DNA of 64,000 nucleotides from Streptomyces sp. NBC_01275 (GCF_026340655.1 NZ_JAPEOZ010000001.1:6014001-6078000); one strand, 5' to 3'. Positions 44,819-53,462 are shown, counted from the first letter of the stretch. Notes: a model not told the origin generated them from the letters alone. A program made the numbers and translations.

Positions 44819-47296
44819 GTGGCGGCATTGGCGCGGTGGTGCTATCGGCACCGGCTGGTGGTCCTGTTGCTGTGGGTGGGGACGCTGTTCGGCCTGGGAT
44901 TCTCGGCCTCGACGGCGGGCACGGACTACGCGAACGTGTTCTCCCTCCCCGACACGGACTCCAAGAAGGCGTACGACCTGATGGAGAAGGCGTTCCCCGC
45001 GCGCGCGGGCGACACCGACACGGTCGTGTGGAAGGTCGACGACGGCTCGGTCCGGGACCAGGACGTACGGTCCCGGGTCCAGCCCGCGCTCGAGAAGATC
45101 GCGAAGATGAAGGGCGTCGGCGGGGTCACCAGCCCCTACGCGGACGGCGCGGCGGGCACGGCGGCCGCGGCGCAGATCAGCGGCGACGGACGGATCGCCT
45201 ACGCCGAGATCACCTTCGCCGACCAGGCGAACGCCGTACCGAAGGAACTGGTCCAGGACGTCGTCGACACCGCGCAGGGCGTCGAGAAGAGCGGCGAACA
45301 GAGTGGTCTCGAGGTCGAGTTGGGCGGCCAGGCGATCATGCGCGTGCAGGAGCCGCCCACCGGCCTCGCCGAGATGGTCGGTCTCGCGGCCGCCGCGGTC
45401 GTCCTGTTCCTCGCCTTCGGCTCGCTGTTCGCGATGCTGCTGCCGCTCGCCGTGGCGATCTTCGGCGTCGGCACCGGCCTGTTCTCCACCCAGCTCCTCA
45501 GCCATGTCACCGACGTCCCCGACCTGGCCCCGCTGCTCTCCTCGCTGATCGGCCTCGGCGTGGGCATCGACTACGCCCTCTTCATCGTCACCCGCCACCG
45601 CAAGGGCATCCTGCGCGGCCAGCAACCCGAGGAGTCGGCGGTCACCGCCCTCAACACCTCCGGCCGGGCGGTGCTGTTCGCGGGCGGCACGGTGTGCATC
45701 GCGCTCGCCGGCATGCTGGTCACGAACCTGCGCTTCCTGGACGGCGTCGTCATCGGCACGTCCCTGACGGTGGTGCTCAGCGTCCTCGCCGCCACGACGC
45801 TCCTGCCCGCCCTGCTCGGCTTCCTCGGCACGCGCGTGCTGAGCCGTAAGCAGCGCCGCAGGCTCGCGGCGACGGGCCCCGAGCCGGAGAAGGAGAACAG
45901 CCCCGCGGCCCGCTGGTCGACGACCGTGCAGCGCAGGCCCCGTACGGTCGCCGTGCTCGCGCTGGTCGTCATGGCCGTCCTCGCGCTGCCCGTGCTGTCA
46001 CTGCGGCTGGGCGCCACCGACCAGGGCAACGACGACGCCTCGACGACCACCCGCAAGGCCTACGACCTGCTCGCCGAGGGCTTCGGACCGGGCTTCAACG
46101 GCCCGCTCCAGGTGGTCGTGGCGAACGGCGACACCGCCACGCTGGTCAAGGGCATCCAGGACGCCCCCGGCGTGGCCCGGGTGGCCGCGCTGCCGCCCGC
46201 CCAGGGCGTCACCGTCATCCAGGTGGTCCCCACCACCTCGCCCCAGTCCGAGCAGACGGACGCCCTGATCGACCGGTTGCGCGACGACGTCATCCCGAAG
46301 GCGGGCGCCGAGGCGCACGTCGGCGGGGTCACGGCCGTCTCCAAGGACTTCGCGACGGTCACGGGCGACCGCCTGCCCCTCTTCATCGCCACCATCATCG
46401 GCCTGGGCTTCCTGCTCCTCCTGGTCGCCTTCCGCTCCCTGGTGGTGCCGCTGACGGCCGCCGTGATGAACCTGGTCGCGGCGGCGGCCTCCTTCGGCGT
46501 CCTCGTCGCGGTCTTCCAGTGGGGCTGGGGCCTGGAAGCCCTCGGCCTCGGCAAGGAGGGCCCGATCAACGCCTTCCTGCCCGTCATCATGCTGTCGCTG
46601 CTCTTCGGCCTGTCGATGGACTACCAGGTGTTCCTGGTCAGCCGGATGCACGAGGAGTGGGTGCACACGAAGGACAACGCGCGCGCGGTACGCGTCGGTC
46701 TGGCCGAGACCAGCCGGGTCATCAACTCCGCGGCCCTGATCATGGTCTGCGTGTTCCTCGCCTTCGTGCTGAGCGGAGACTCGGGCGCGGCGATGGCGGG
46801 CGTCGGCCTCGCGGCGGCGGTCGCACTGGACGCGTTCATCCTGCGTACGGCCCTGGTGCCGGCCGCGATGCATCTGCTCGGCAATTCCAACTGGTGGCTG
46901 CCGGCCGGCCTGGAGAAGCGGCTGCCGCATCTGGCCGTGGAGCCCAGGGAGGAAACGCCGGAAACGGTCGCCGCACACGGCGAGGGATCCGCCACGGTCG
47001 TCCACGGCTTCGTACGGGACGAGTCCGGCGACCCGGTGGAGGGCGCGGCCGTCACCCTCAGGTCGAAGGGCGGACGTCGACTGGACCAGGTCACCTCCCT
47101 CGCCGACGGCTCCTACATCCTCTCGGTCCCGGCCCCGGGGACGTATCTGCTGGCGACGACGGGATCGTCGTACACCTCCCGTGCGCGGCAGCTGACGATC
47201 GCGGACGAGCCGCTGGTGTACGACGTGGAGCTGACGGAGTCGACGGATGCGACGGACTCGACGGAGGAGGCGTCGGAGGCGTCGGAGGTGAACTGA
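44819..47296 (+). CDS. MMPL-family exporter with C-terminal carboxypeptidase-regulatory-like domain
   Basis: About 825 residues from a GTG at 44819 (AAGGAG 8 bases upstream). An ATG at 44798 is possible. Two RND/MMPL halves of TM helices are seen, with proton-relay motifs GLGVGIDYALFIVTRHR and LLFGLSMDYQVFLVSRMHEEW. Large extracytoplasmic loops contain the substrate-binding parts. After the last helix, residues about 725-805 form an added beta-sandwich (VVHGFVRDESGDPVEGAAVTL...ADGSYILSVPAPGTYLLATT), then a Thr/Glu/Ser tail. The family exports lipids or antibiotics. The added domain would lie in the cytoplasm if the usual topology holds. Confidence 0.92.
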   Translation: MAALARWCYRHRLVVLLLWVGTLFGLGFSASTAGTDYANVFSLPDTDSKKAYDLMEKAFPARAGDTDTVVWKVDDGSVRDQDVRSRVQPALEKIAKMKGVGGVTSPYADGAAGTAAAAQISGDGRIAYAEITFADQANAVPKELVQDVVDTAQGVEKSGEQSGLEVELGGQAIMRVQEPPTGLAEMVGLAAAAVVLFLAFGSLFAMLLPLAVAIFGVGTGLFSTQLLSHVTDVPDLAPLLSSLIGLGVGIDYALFIVTRHRKGILRGQQPEESAVTALNTSGRAVLFAGGTVCIALAGMLVTNLRFLDGVVIGTSLTVVLSVLAATTLLPALLGFLGTRVLSRKQRRRLAATGPEPEKENSPAARWSTTVQRRPRTVAVLALVVMAVLALPVLSLRLGATDQGNDDASTTTRKAYDLLAEGFGPGFNGPLQVVVANGDTATLVKGIQDAPGVARVAALPPAQGVTVIQVVPTTSPQSEQTDALIDRLRDDVIPKAGAEAHVGGVTAVSKDFATVTGDRLPLFIATIIGLGFLLLLVAFRSLVVPLTAAVMNLVAAAASFGVLVAVFQWGWGLEALGLGKEGPINAFLPVIMLSLLFGLSMDYQVFLVSRMHEEWVHTKDNARAVRVGLAETSRVINSAALIMVCVFLAFVLSGDSGAAMAGVGLAAAVALDAFILRTALVPAAMHLLGNSNWWLPAGLEKRLPHLAVEPREETPETVAAHGEGSATVVHGFVRDESGDPVEGAAVTLRSKGGRRLDQVTSLADGSYILSVPAPGTYLLATTGSSYTSRARQLTIADEPLVYDVELTESTDATDSTEEASEASEVN

Positions 47297-47302
47297 CGCG
47301 GG

Positions 47303-47327
47303 GCCGGGGGCCTACTCGTCCCCCGGC
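47303..47327. terminator. Hairpin between MMPL and TetR genes
   Basis: GCCGGGGG (47303-47310) and CCCCCGGC (47320-47327) form a perfect 8-bp stem. It lies 6 bases after the MMPL stop and partly inside the last codons of the convergent TetR gene, so it may terminate both. Confidence 0.6.
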
Positions 47328-48115
47328 TTCGGCTTCTGGTTCGGCTTCTGGTTCTGCTTCTTCGTCGGGTCCGGCAGGGCGTTGGTCATGCCGGGCAGGA
47401 AGTCCGTGAAGAGGTCGTGGACCTCCAGGACGAGCGGTCGCAGCACCCGGAACCGGGCGAGCGCCACACCCCGAGCGGTGAGGCGCGCGCCCCGGTCTGC
47501 GAGCCGGTAGCTGCGCTCGCGGTCCTCGGTGCGGTCGTAGATCCAGTACATGACGAGCCCCATCTGGGACAGCCACATCAACTCGGGCAGCACCTCCCGC
47601 AGTTCCTCCGGGACCTTCGCCTTCGACCCGGCCAGCACCTCCTTGTGGACGCCGATCGCCTCCACACGCGCGTGCTCCGACTCCGCGGAGAACGGGCTGA
47701 GGGGGCTGTCCGGGTCGGCGGCGTTCTTGAAGAACTGCACCGCGAACTCGTGGTACGGCTCGGCCACCTCCAGCCAGGTACGCAGCACGCCCGCCAGCCG
47801 CGCCTCCAGGCTCGTCTCCCGCGCCAGGACCCCCCGGACCGCCTCCCGGTGCTCGACGGCGAGCCGGTCGTAGAAACCCTGGATCAGGTGTTCCTTGCCG
47901 GCGAAGTAGTAGTAGGCGTTTCCGACGGAGACCCCGGCCTCCTGGGCGATCGCCCGCATCGTCGTCTTGTCGTAACCGCGTTCCTGGAACAGCCGCATCG
48001 CCGTTTCCAGGATCAGCGCACGGGTCTGCTCCGACTTGGACGCGGGAGACGCCTCGTGGGGCTCGGTCGGGGGAGCGGCCTCGGCGGGGCCGTCGTGGTT
48101 CGCGGACACGGACAC
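47312..48115 (-). CDS. TetR-family transcriptional regulator
   Basis: About 267 residues from a GTG at 48115 (48109 possible). The N-terminal helix-turn-helix is RALILETAMRLFQERGYDKTTMRAIAQEAGVSVGNAYYYFAGKEHLI. The long ligand domain ends in a charged QNQKPNQKPKPGDE tail encoded by a ggttcggcttct repeat. It is the third gene of an operon with a membrane protein and a DCC-type protein. Two TGAAC-xC-GTTCA palindromes upstream of the operon are good candidates for its operators. Confidence 0.92.
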   Translation of the reverse strand: MSVSANHDGPAEAAPPTEPHEASPASKSEQTRALILETAMRLFQERGYDKTTMRAIAQEAGVSVGNAYYYFAGKEHLIQGFYDRLAVEHREAVRGVLARETSLEARLAGVLRTWLEVAEPYHEFAVQFFKNAADPDSPLSPFSAESEHARVEAIGVHKEVLAGSKAKVPEELREVLPELMWLSQMGLVMYWIYDRTEDRERSYRLADRGARLTARGVALARFRVLRPLVLEVHDLFTDFLPGMTNALPDPTKKQNQKPNQKPKPGDE

Positions 48116-48119
48116 GAGC

Positions 48120-48671
48120 CTAACGAGTCGGGCAGGCGCCGTCGGCACAGGTGGGCGGGGTGTAGGTCCAGCCGTGCTGCCGGTCAAAGGCCCACCCGTC
48201 GGCCCCGTAGTACGCGTTCGCGCCCCACCGGGTGTCCTTGCGCTGCGCCCCGCGCCACTTGGCGGCCGCGAGAACGGCGCCCCGGGCGAACTTCGCCCCG
48301 GCGGGAGTGCTCAGCCGATGAGCGAGCGGCCGGTGCCCGCGCAGCGCCCACAGGGTGACGATCCAGGCCCCGGCCCCTAGGTAGACCTGCCCCCCATCCC
48401 CTACGACGGTGATCTCGTCGAGGGTTGCGCGGTGGTCGAGCCCGGGGAAGCGGGCGGCCGCCTCGGCCGAGCCCGCGGGCACGAACTCCAGCGGCACCAG
48501 TTGCGGCTGGCGGCCCAGCCAGTCGCGCAGGAAGGTGCACAGGGAGCAGTCGGCGTCGTAGAGAACGGTGAGCCGGCGAACCGGGACGCGCACGGCGGCG
48601 ACGTCCCGGTCGACGGGGGCCTGTTCGACCTGAGCGGGGTGTCCGACCGGTTCGGCGGTCACGGTGCTCAC
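48120..48671 (-). CDS. DCC-family thiol-disulfide oxidoreductase-like protein (DUF393)
   Basis: A 183-residue protein from a GTG at 48671 overlapping the upstream stop. It contains the signature LYDADCSLCTFLRDWLG (DxxCxxC) and VPLEFVPAG...FPGLDHRATLDEITVV, with DGGQVYLGAGAWIVTLWAL, typical of DUF393/YuxK proteins. A thioredoxin-like redox function is inferred. An Ala/Lys/Trp-rich C-terminus ends CADGACPTR. Confidence 0.87.
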   Translation of the reverse strand: MSTVTAEPVGHPAQVEQAPVDRDVAAVRVPVRRLTVLYDADCSLCTFLRDWLGRQPQLVPLEFVPAGSAEAAARFPGLDHRATLDEITVVGDGGQVYLGAGAWIVTLWALRGHRPLAHRLSTPAGAKFARGAVLAAAKWRGAQRKDTRWGANAYYGADGWAFDRQHGWTYTPPTCADGACPTR

Positions 48672-49081
48672 GCCTGGGCCGACGGCGACGGCGCGGCCCA
48701 GCCCTGCGGGGCGACCGGCGGGACCTGCTCGCGCTCCATGAGCCCGCGCCGCCGGATCCGGTTGAGCACGTACACGTTGGCCAGGTGCATCGCGCCGAGC
48801 ACCAGCAGCACCACGCCCAGCTTGGTCGACAGGGCCTCGAAGATCCCCCGGGTGTCCTCGATGGTGTCGTCCCCGCTCAGGTAGAGCGCGACGAAGCCGA
48901 GGTTGACGAGGTAGAAGCCGACCACCAGGAGGTGGTTGACGGCGTCGGCGAGCTTCTCGTTCCCCTGGAGCACGTCCGCGAGGAATATCCGCCCGTTGCG
49001 ACTGAGGGTCCTGGCGACCCAGACGGTCAGGGCGATGCTGACGACCAGGTAGATGACGTAGGCGACGACCGTACGGTCCAT
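48668..49081 (-). CDS. Small membrane protein of TetR operon
   Basis: A 137-residue protein with three to four transmembrane helices (VVAYVIYLVVSIALTVWVARTL, HLLVVGFYLVNLGFVALYL, LGVVLLVLGAMHLANVYVL). The ATG at 49081 is preferred (AGTGGGG upstream), and an ATG at 49102 is in frame. No family is recognised with confidence. It is the first gene of the operon with DCC and TetR proteins and is the probable target of the two palindromic operators just upstream. Confidence 0.8.
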   Translation of the reverse strand: MDRTVVAYVIYLVVSIALTVWVARTLSRNGRIFLADVLQGNEKLADAVNHLLVVGFYLVNLGFVALYLSGDDTIEDTRGIFEALSTKLGVVLLVLGAMHLANVYVLNRIRRRGLMEREQVPPVAPQGWAAPSPSAQA

Positions 49082-49105
49082 GTTCCCCACTCTTTCCTGC
49101 ATTTC

Positions 49106-49163
49106 TGAACGCGTTCAAAACGCTGTCATGGATGACTGTAGACCGCTTTTTGAACACGTTCAA
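49106..49163. promoter_or_regulatory. Pair of palindromic operators TGAAC-xC-GTTCA
   Basis: TGAACGCGTTCA (49106-49117) is a perfect palindrome, and TTGAACACGTTCAA (49150-49163) is a near-perfect one with the same half site. Centre to centre they are about 45 bases apart. They lie in front of the membrane protein-DCC-TetR operon and have the size of TetR-family operators, so autoregulation is likely. Confidence 0.75.
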
Positions 49164-49227
49164 GTGGGATGCGGGCGGGGTGGGGTTGGGGGTGGGGGTG
49201 AGGGGGGTGGGTGATGCCGCCGGGTGT

Positions 49228-49635
49228 CTACCGCCGGGCCAGCTCGGGCCGCTTGGTGTAGTCCGTGAACCCGACGACGTTCCCCCAGGGGTCGGCGACC
49301 TCGACGGTCCACCCGGTGGACACGGAGAACGGCGCGCCGAGCGGAGCGACCCCCGCGTCGGCCAGCCGCCGGGCCGTCCTGCGCGCGTCCGCCACCTCCA
49401 GCCACACCCGGGGCGAGGGCCACGGCGGCGGCCGGTGCCCCAGCCCCTCCTCCAGCCGCAGCAGGATCCCGGGCGTCTCGCCCCCCACCTTCAACAACGC
49501 GATCCCGGCCTCGTCGAACCGGAGCGCCACCTCGAACCCGGCACGCTCGTAGAAGCCGACGGCCTCGCCGAGATCCCCGACGGGCAGCAGCAGGTTGTCG
49601 AAGCCGAGCAGCTCGTACGACTGGTCATCTGACAT
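49228..49635 (-). CDS. VOC-family (glyoxalase/bleomycin resistance-like) protein
   Basis: A 135-residue VOC protein with two beta-alpha-beta-beta-beta units. The first holds FDNLLLPVGDLGEAVGFYERAGFEVALRF, the second VWLEVADARRTARRLADAGV and VEVADPWGNVVGFTDY. Possible metal ligands are Glu/His-like residues in these units, but the canonical His is not evident at the first strand. It may be an enzyme or a ligand-binding protein. Single gene, transcribed away from the next one. Confidence 0.85.
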   Translation of the reverse strand: MSDDQSYELLGFDNLLLPVGDLGEAVGFYERAGFEVALRFDEAGIALLKVGGETPGILLRLEEGLGHRPPPWPSPRVWLEVADARRTARRLADAGVAPLGAPFSVSTGWTVEVADPWGNVVGFTDYTKRPELARR

Positions 49636-49805
49636 GTCGTCAGACTAGGGGGGTGGGTGCGAGGGCGAAGGGGGACTGACCGTGGGGGTCACTCGCGCGG
49701 ACGCGAAGACGGGTGCCGAGGGCCCGCGTTGTCAGTGCCGCCTCGTACGGTCGACGACATGGAAACGGGAACCGCACACGAGCCGCCGCCGACGGACCCG
49801 GTCTG

Positions 49806-50912
49806 ATGCGCACGCCTCAATCGCACGCCGACCGCATCCGCAACCGGATCGCCGCGGGGGACGCCGACCGGATCGCCGACGAGGCGCTGAGAACGCTGAC
49901 CTCCAGCCGAGGCTGCTGGCATGCGGGCTGGGGGAGGGTACTGGACCAGCTGGTGGCCCTACCGGCCCCGAGCCGCCACGCACTCCTTCACGCCCTGGCG
50001 GCCCGCCACCCTGAGACGGAAGCCGACACGGACGTCCGCTGCGGAGCCCTGGTCCTGCGGACGTGCCTCTCCCAGGACCTGAACGCCGACGCTCTGAACC
50101 CCGACGCTCTGAACGCCGACGCCCCGGCCGACGACGACCTCCTGGCCGCGCAACGCCGTGCGGCCCTGCACGACCTGGGCCGACGCCGGGCGTTCAGCCC
50201 GGAGGCCCGCCTGGAACTCCTCGCGGAGGCGGAACTGGCCGCAGGCCACCCCCTGCCCCCGCCCACGGTGGCCACCTTCCGCCGCGCAGCACTGGAGACC
50301 ACGGTGCCCGGGGACGCCGAACCCCTCCTCCGCCTGACGAAGACCCTGACCACCCCACCCCTCAACGTGGGCGAGGAATGGGCGGAACAGGCCCTACGAG
50401 ACACCACGACCCCCGACTGGCAGTCGCTCCTGACCCACGCGACGAAGGCGACCAAACCCCATCCCACGGCGACCTGGGAAAACCGGGCCCGCACCCTGCT
50501 GGCCCCCCTCGCCCCCGCCCAGGTCCGCACCACCGTCCTGCCCTGGCTGACCCTCGTAGGCCGCCCCCGCACCTTCCCCCTCCGACACCACCCCCACGAA
50601 CCGAACATCAACCACACCTACGACCCCCACAACGCCACGGCCCTACGCGGCCTGACCTGGTTCCTCGCCCTCCTGCCCCCGCACCCGGACACCCCGCCCG
50701 CCCTGGCCGCCCTGGCGGAAACCTCCCTGACCGCGGTCCCCGCTCACGGCCCCCGCAGCCCGAAGATCGCCAACGCGGCCGTCCTGGCCCTCACCCGAAT
50801 CGCCGACGAACCGGCGCACGCCGAACTCGCGCGCCTGGCCGCCGTAGTGACGTACCGGAGCACGGCCAAGCTCATCGACACGGCCCTGAGGGCGCGGGCC
50901 GCGGGCACGTGA
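49806..50912 (+). CDS. Hypothetical protein, helical, 368 residues
   Basis: From the ATG at 49806 (MRTPQSHADRIRNRIAAGD). The frame is open from 49713. The sequence is mainly helical, with repeated Ala/Leu-rich segments (ADEALRTLTSSRGCWHAGWGRVLDQLVALP, LAALAETSLTAVPAHG, IANAAVLALTRIADEPAHAELARLAAVV) suggestive of HEAT/ARM-like repeats. No signal peptide or known motif. Codons in the second half are especially rich in C. It ends at a strong terminator. Function unknown. Confidence 0.7.
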   Translation: MRTPQSHADRIRNRIAAGDADRIADEALRTLTSSRGCWHAGWGRVLDQLVALPAPSRHALLHALAARHPETEADTDVRCGALVLRTCLSQDLNADALNPDALNADAPADDDLLAAQRRAALHDLGRRRAFSPEARLELLAEAELAAGHPLPPPTVATFRRAALETTVPGDAEPLLRLTKTLTTPPLNVGEEWAEQALRDTTTPDWQSLLTHATKATKPHPTATWENRARTLLAPLAPAQVRTTVLPWLTLVGRPRTFPLRHHPHEPNINHTYDPHNATALRGLTWFLALLPPHPDTPPALAALAETSLTAVPAHGPRSPKIANAAVLALTRIADEPAHAELARLAAVVTYRSTAKLIDTALRARAAGT

Positions 50913-50913
50913 A

Positions 50914-50949
50914 AGGGCCCTGTTTCCGATGGCGCGGAAACAGGGCCCT
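50914..50949 (+). terminator. Strong terminator after the hypothetical gene
   Basis: AGGGCCCTGTTTCC (50914-50927) and GGAAACAGGGCCCT (50936-50949) form a perfect 14-bp stem with an 8-nt loop, starting one base after the stop. It marks the left edge of the decayed accessory patch. Confidence 0.9.
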
Positions 50950-51026
50950 GAACTGGTTCTAAGGATGTCCCGTAAATGATCTCCGGATCGGCTCGGGCAG
51001 GGTTGGCCGCCGTACGGCCCTCTGAT

Positions 51027-51446
51027 CTAGCCGGCGAGGGCGAGGTTGTGCATCCGGGCGATGCCGAGCATGGCGTGATGGACGCCGTCCCCTTTGAGGC
51101 GGCAGTCGCGGAGGATTTTCCAGGTCTTCATGCGGGCGAAGACGTGCTCGACGCGGGCGCGGACCTGCTTGTGGGACTTGTCGTGTTCCTCTTTCCCATC
51201 CGGGAGTTCTGCCTGGCCACGCTCGCGGCGGTGCGGGATGACGAGTCCGGTGCCCGGGTAGCCGCCGTCGGCGATCGTGAGAGTCTTGCCGACAGCGGCC
51301 TTGGCACCGGACTCCTCCCACGCCTTGCAGTCGTTGCGGTTGCCGGCGAGCGGCCGGCCGACCACGACGACCAGGCGGGTGTCGGCGTCGATGACGACCT
51401 GGTGTCCCCGTCCAGCAGCCCAAGCCACGCCGCAATCCTGTAGCAA
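51027..51446 (-). pseudogene. Truncated IS5-family DDE transposase (C-terminal half)
   Basis: About 135 residues of a transposase C-terminus: HQVVIDADTRLVVVVGRPLAG, the second catalytic Asp in TIADGGYPGTGLVIPHRR, and the catalytic Glu in RARVEHVFARMKTWKILRDCR. The region before the first catalytic Asp, about half of the usual ~270 residues, is missing. It is therefore a non-functional fragment inside the IS remnant. Confidence 0.85.
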
Positions 51447-51475
51447 CGCCCACGTTCAATCTCTACAGTCACCGC

Positions 51476-51871
51476 ATGGCCACCGAAGACGAGCCCCCAA
51501 GTCAGCCCGACGTCGCCGCGATGCTCACCAACCAGACGAGCGCGTGCAAGCCGGCACGCGAGGCCATCGCCGCCGGCGCCGAGGTAAGGGTTTTGGATAG
51601 GGAGGCGCCCCATTGGATGGTCGCCGGCATCGCCGCAGCGAGGTTGAGACGGTCGTTGGCCCGCGGCCTGCAGGAGATCATCGGCCTCGACGAGACCGTT
51701 GAGATCCTCGCGCAGCACCGCGGCGAGCAACTGCGTACCGGGATCATCGACGCAGCAGACCGGCTCTGGTCCTTCACTCTGTACTTCGACGCCACCGGGA
51801 CCGAGCTCCTGGCGTGCAGCGGTGTCAAACGCTCTCGGAGGCCCAGCACGAAGGACTCGTTCGAGCCCTGA
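51476..51871 (+). CDS. Orphan ORF inside the IS remnant
   Basis: A 131-residue frame starting MATEDEPPSQPDVAAMLTNQTSACK. It has helical segments (AGIAAARLRRSLARGLQEIIGLDETVEILAQHRGEQL) and FTLYFDATGTELLACSG. I do not recognise it. It sits opposite the truncated transposase and before the right IS end. A weak gap of 29 bases separates it from the fragment, so it is either a passenger gene or decayed sequence. Confidence 0.4.
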   Translation: MATEDEPPSQPDVAAMLTNQTSACKPAREAIAAGAEVRVLDREAPHWMVAGIAAARLRRSLARGLQEIIGLDETVEILAQHRGEQLRTGIIDAADRLWSFTLYFDATGTELLACSGVKRSRRPSTKDSFEP

Positions 51872-52016
51872 GCTGATCCGCATCCGCCCTCTGCCCGACG
51901 CAGCCGCCACTACCTGCAGAACCTGCAGAACCTCGGCTTCGAGGAGCAGGTCGTGGAGGCAGGCACGGCGAAGAAATCTCCATTGCGGTCAGGTGTTACG
52001 GGACAAGCCTTAGCCG

Positions 52017-52508
52017 ATGGCGATACGCGTTTTCCCATACGTATTCGGCGTGATGATCCCGGTGCCGGAACCGGACAGCGCGGTCTTGCTGCCTGGCCAG
52101 AGGATCATGTCCTCATGGATCCAGGCGGACACCGTAGGCTCCCGCCCGGTTACTCACGTTGCGAACGGGGCGCAGCACTGGGGCCCTTTGGTGCCGCGCT
52201 CAAGCGTGATGCTGAAGTCGGGACGATGCAGTCCGACCCCGGTCTCAAGTTCTGGGCAACCAGCTTTCCCCTATTGGTCGTCGAAGACCCGTGCGCAGCG
52301 CGCTGCTCAGCTATGGGGTTCTCAATTTCGGGCTGTTTCAATGCCGCTGGATCATTGGCGAAGCGCGGCTTTGCCGGATCTAGCCAAGGACGACTTCCGG
52401 GTAGGGATTAACTGGAGCGGACAGCGCCCAACCGGATGGGACTTCACTGTCGGTGAAGCAGTCAATCGTCTCATTCATGCGCTCGGCGAGCCACCATACG
52501 ACCGGTAG
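52017..52508 (+). CDS. Hypothetical ORF, lower GC
   Basis: A 163-residue frame with MAIRVFPYVFGVMIPVPEPDSAVLLPGQRIMSS and a C-terminal part DDFRVGINWSGQRPTGWDFTVGEAVNRLIHALGEPP. Third codon positions are less G/C-rich than in neighbouring genes, suggesting foreign or decayed DNA. Another frame (51953-52411) overlaps it completely, so the true reading frame may have shifted. No family recognised. Confidence 0.35.
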   Translation: MAIRVFPYVFGVMIPVPEPDSAVLLPGQRIMSSWIQADTVGSRPVTHVANGAQHWGPLVPRSSVMLKSGRCSPTPVSSSGQPAFPYWSSKTRAQRAAQLWGSQFRAVSMPLDHWRSAALPDLAKDDFRVGINWSGQRPTGWDFTVGEAVNRLIHALGEPPYDR

Positions 52509-52615
52509 ATTCGGCCGAGTGACAGCTGTTGCAACGATCTCAAAGCGTGTGTAGAGACGGAAGTTCTGATTCGGTGCGGCTGGGAAGTTCTGAGGAGACC
52601 CCTTGAAAATAGTGC

Positions 52616-52654
52616 AGAGGCCCCACCGGAGTTTGCTTCCGGTGGGGCCTCTGG
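52616..52654. terminator. Strong bidirectional hairpin
   Basis: CAGAGGCCCCACCGGA (52616-52631) and TCCGGTGGGGCCTCTG (52639-52654) form a perfect 16-bp stem with a 7-nt loop. It is the most stable hairpin seen in this patch. The 160 bases after it, up to the next gene at 52821, hold nothing I can identify. Confidence 0.88.
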
Positions 52655-52820
52655 GGTGTCTGACGGAAGTAGTTGACGGCAACGTCAGCGGACGGGTGCG
52701 GCACAGAGAGACACCTCGCGCGGTGCTGCACGAACTGGCCCCGGAATCGAAGCGGGAACCGGGGCGGTTGTCGACGGCGTCCGTCCTGCCAAGTGATGCC
52801 GGGTCGGCTGAGGAGGCGCT

Positions 52821-53462
52821 GTGGACACCGTGACGGGCAGGCGTCGGCCGGGGTCGGAGGTCGGCGGGCGGGACGCTCGCGGCGGAGAGGTCCTCTGGCC
52901 GGTGTCCTTCCGGGATGCCCCGCAGGCCCGCTCGACGGCGTACGGACTGGCCGGGCTTGTCCTGGAGTTCTCCGTCGCCGTCGCTTTCGGCCGGTACTAC
53001 TGGGCCGACAGCAACTGGCCCCGGTCGCCGCTGGGCTGGTTCTTGGCGGCATGGACGGCCCCCTCGGTCCTGCTCATGTGCGGGGCTCTCGCCGGCACGC
53101 TCACGGCTCGACGGAACAGCGTCTTCCGCCGCTCGCTGTCCGCCCTCGCCTGGACGGCGTCCGTGCTCACGAGCCTCAGCCTGCCGTTGCTGCTGGCCGC
53201 GAGCAGCGCCGACCTGTGCGAGACGAACCCGCCCCCGACGCCGGCGTACCTGGAACCGGCACTCATGGTTCCGGTCTGTCTTGCGGCCTCGCTCGCCCTC
53301 GGATCGCTGGCCGGTTTCGGCGCGTGGACCGTGACACGGCGTCGGATTCCCCACATCGCGCTGTACGCGGTCTGGCTCGTGTCCGCCGCGGTCGCGGTCT
53401 TCCTCCTCCTCGCACCGATCCTCACCGCGTCCCCCACCTGCTCGCCCATCACCAACGGTTAA
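52821..53462 (+). CDS. Hypothetical membrane protein, 213 residues
   Basis: A GTG/ATG-started frame with five hydrophobic helices (STAYGLAGLVLEFSVAVAFG, GWFLAAWTAPSVLLMCGALAG, LAWTASVLTSLSLPLLLAAS, ALMVPVCLAASLALGSLAGFGA, YAVWLVSAAVAVFLLLAPIL) and a hydrophilic Arg/Gly-rich N-terminus. No family recognised. Its 3' end overlaps the decayed DUF397 stub on the other strand by 14 bases. Confidence 0.6.
   Translation: MDTVTGRRRPGSEVGGRDARGGEVLWPVSFRDAPQARSTAYGLAGLVLEFSVAVAFGRYYWADSNWPRSPLGWFLAAWTAPSVLLMCGALAGTLTARRNSVFRRSLSALAWTASVLTSLSLPLLLAASSADLCETNPPPTPAYLEPALMVPVCLAASLALGSLAGFGAWTVTRRRIPHIALYAVWLVSAAVAVFLLLAPILTASPTCSPITNG

Larger units (their letters stand above)
50959..52013. mobile_element. 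Remnant IS5-family element with matching ends
   Basis: The left end reads CTAAGGATGTCCCGTAA (50959-50975). The right end reads TTACGGGACAAGCCTTAG (51996-52013), its reverse complement except for a small substitution/indel near the tip. A truncated DDE transposase on the minus strand lies just inside the left end. The element is about 1.05 kb, near the size of complete IS5-type elements, but the 5' half of the transposase has been replaced by unrelated sequence. No clear target duplication is seen. Confidence 0.65.

Noticed and set aside
52380..53354. Minus-strand frame of 324 codons in the accessory patch
   Set aside because: It crosses a perfect 16-bp terminator hairpin and opposes a better membrane-protein frame. 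Its composition is Arg/Pro/Gly noise.
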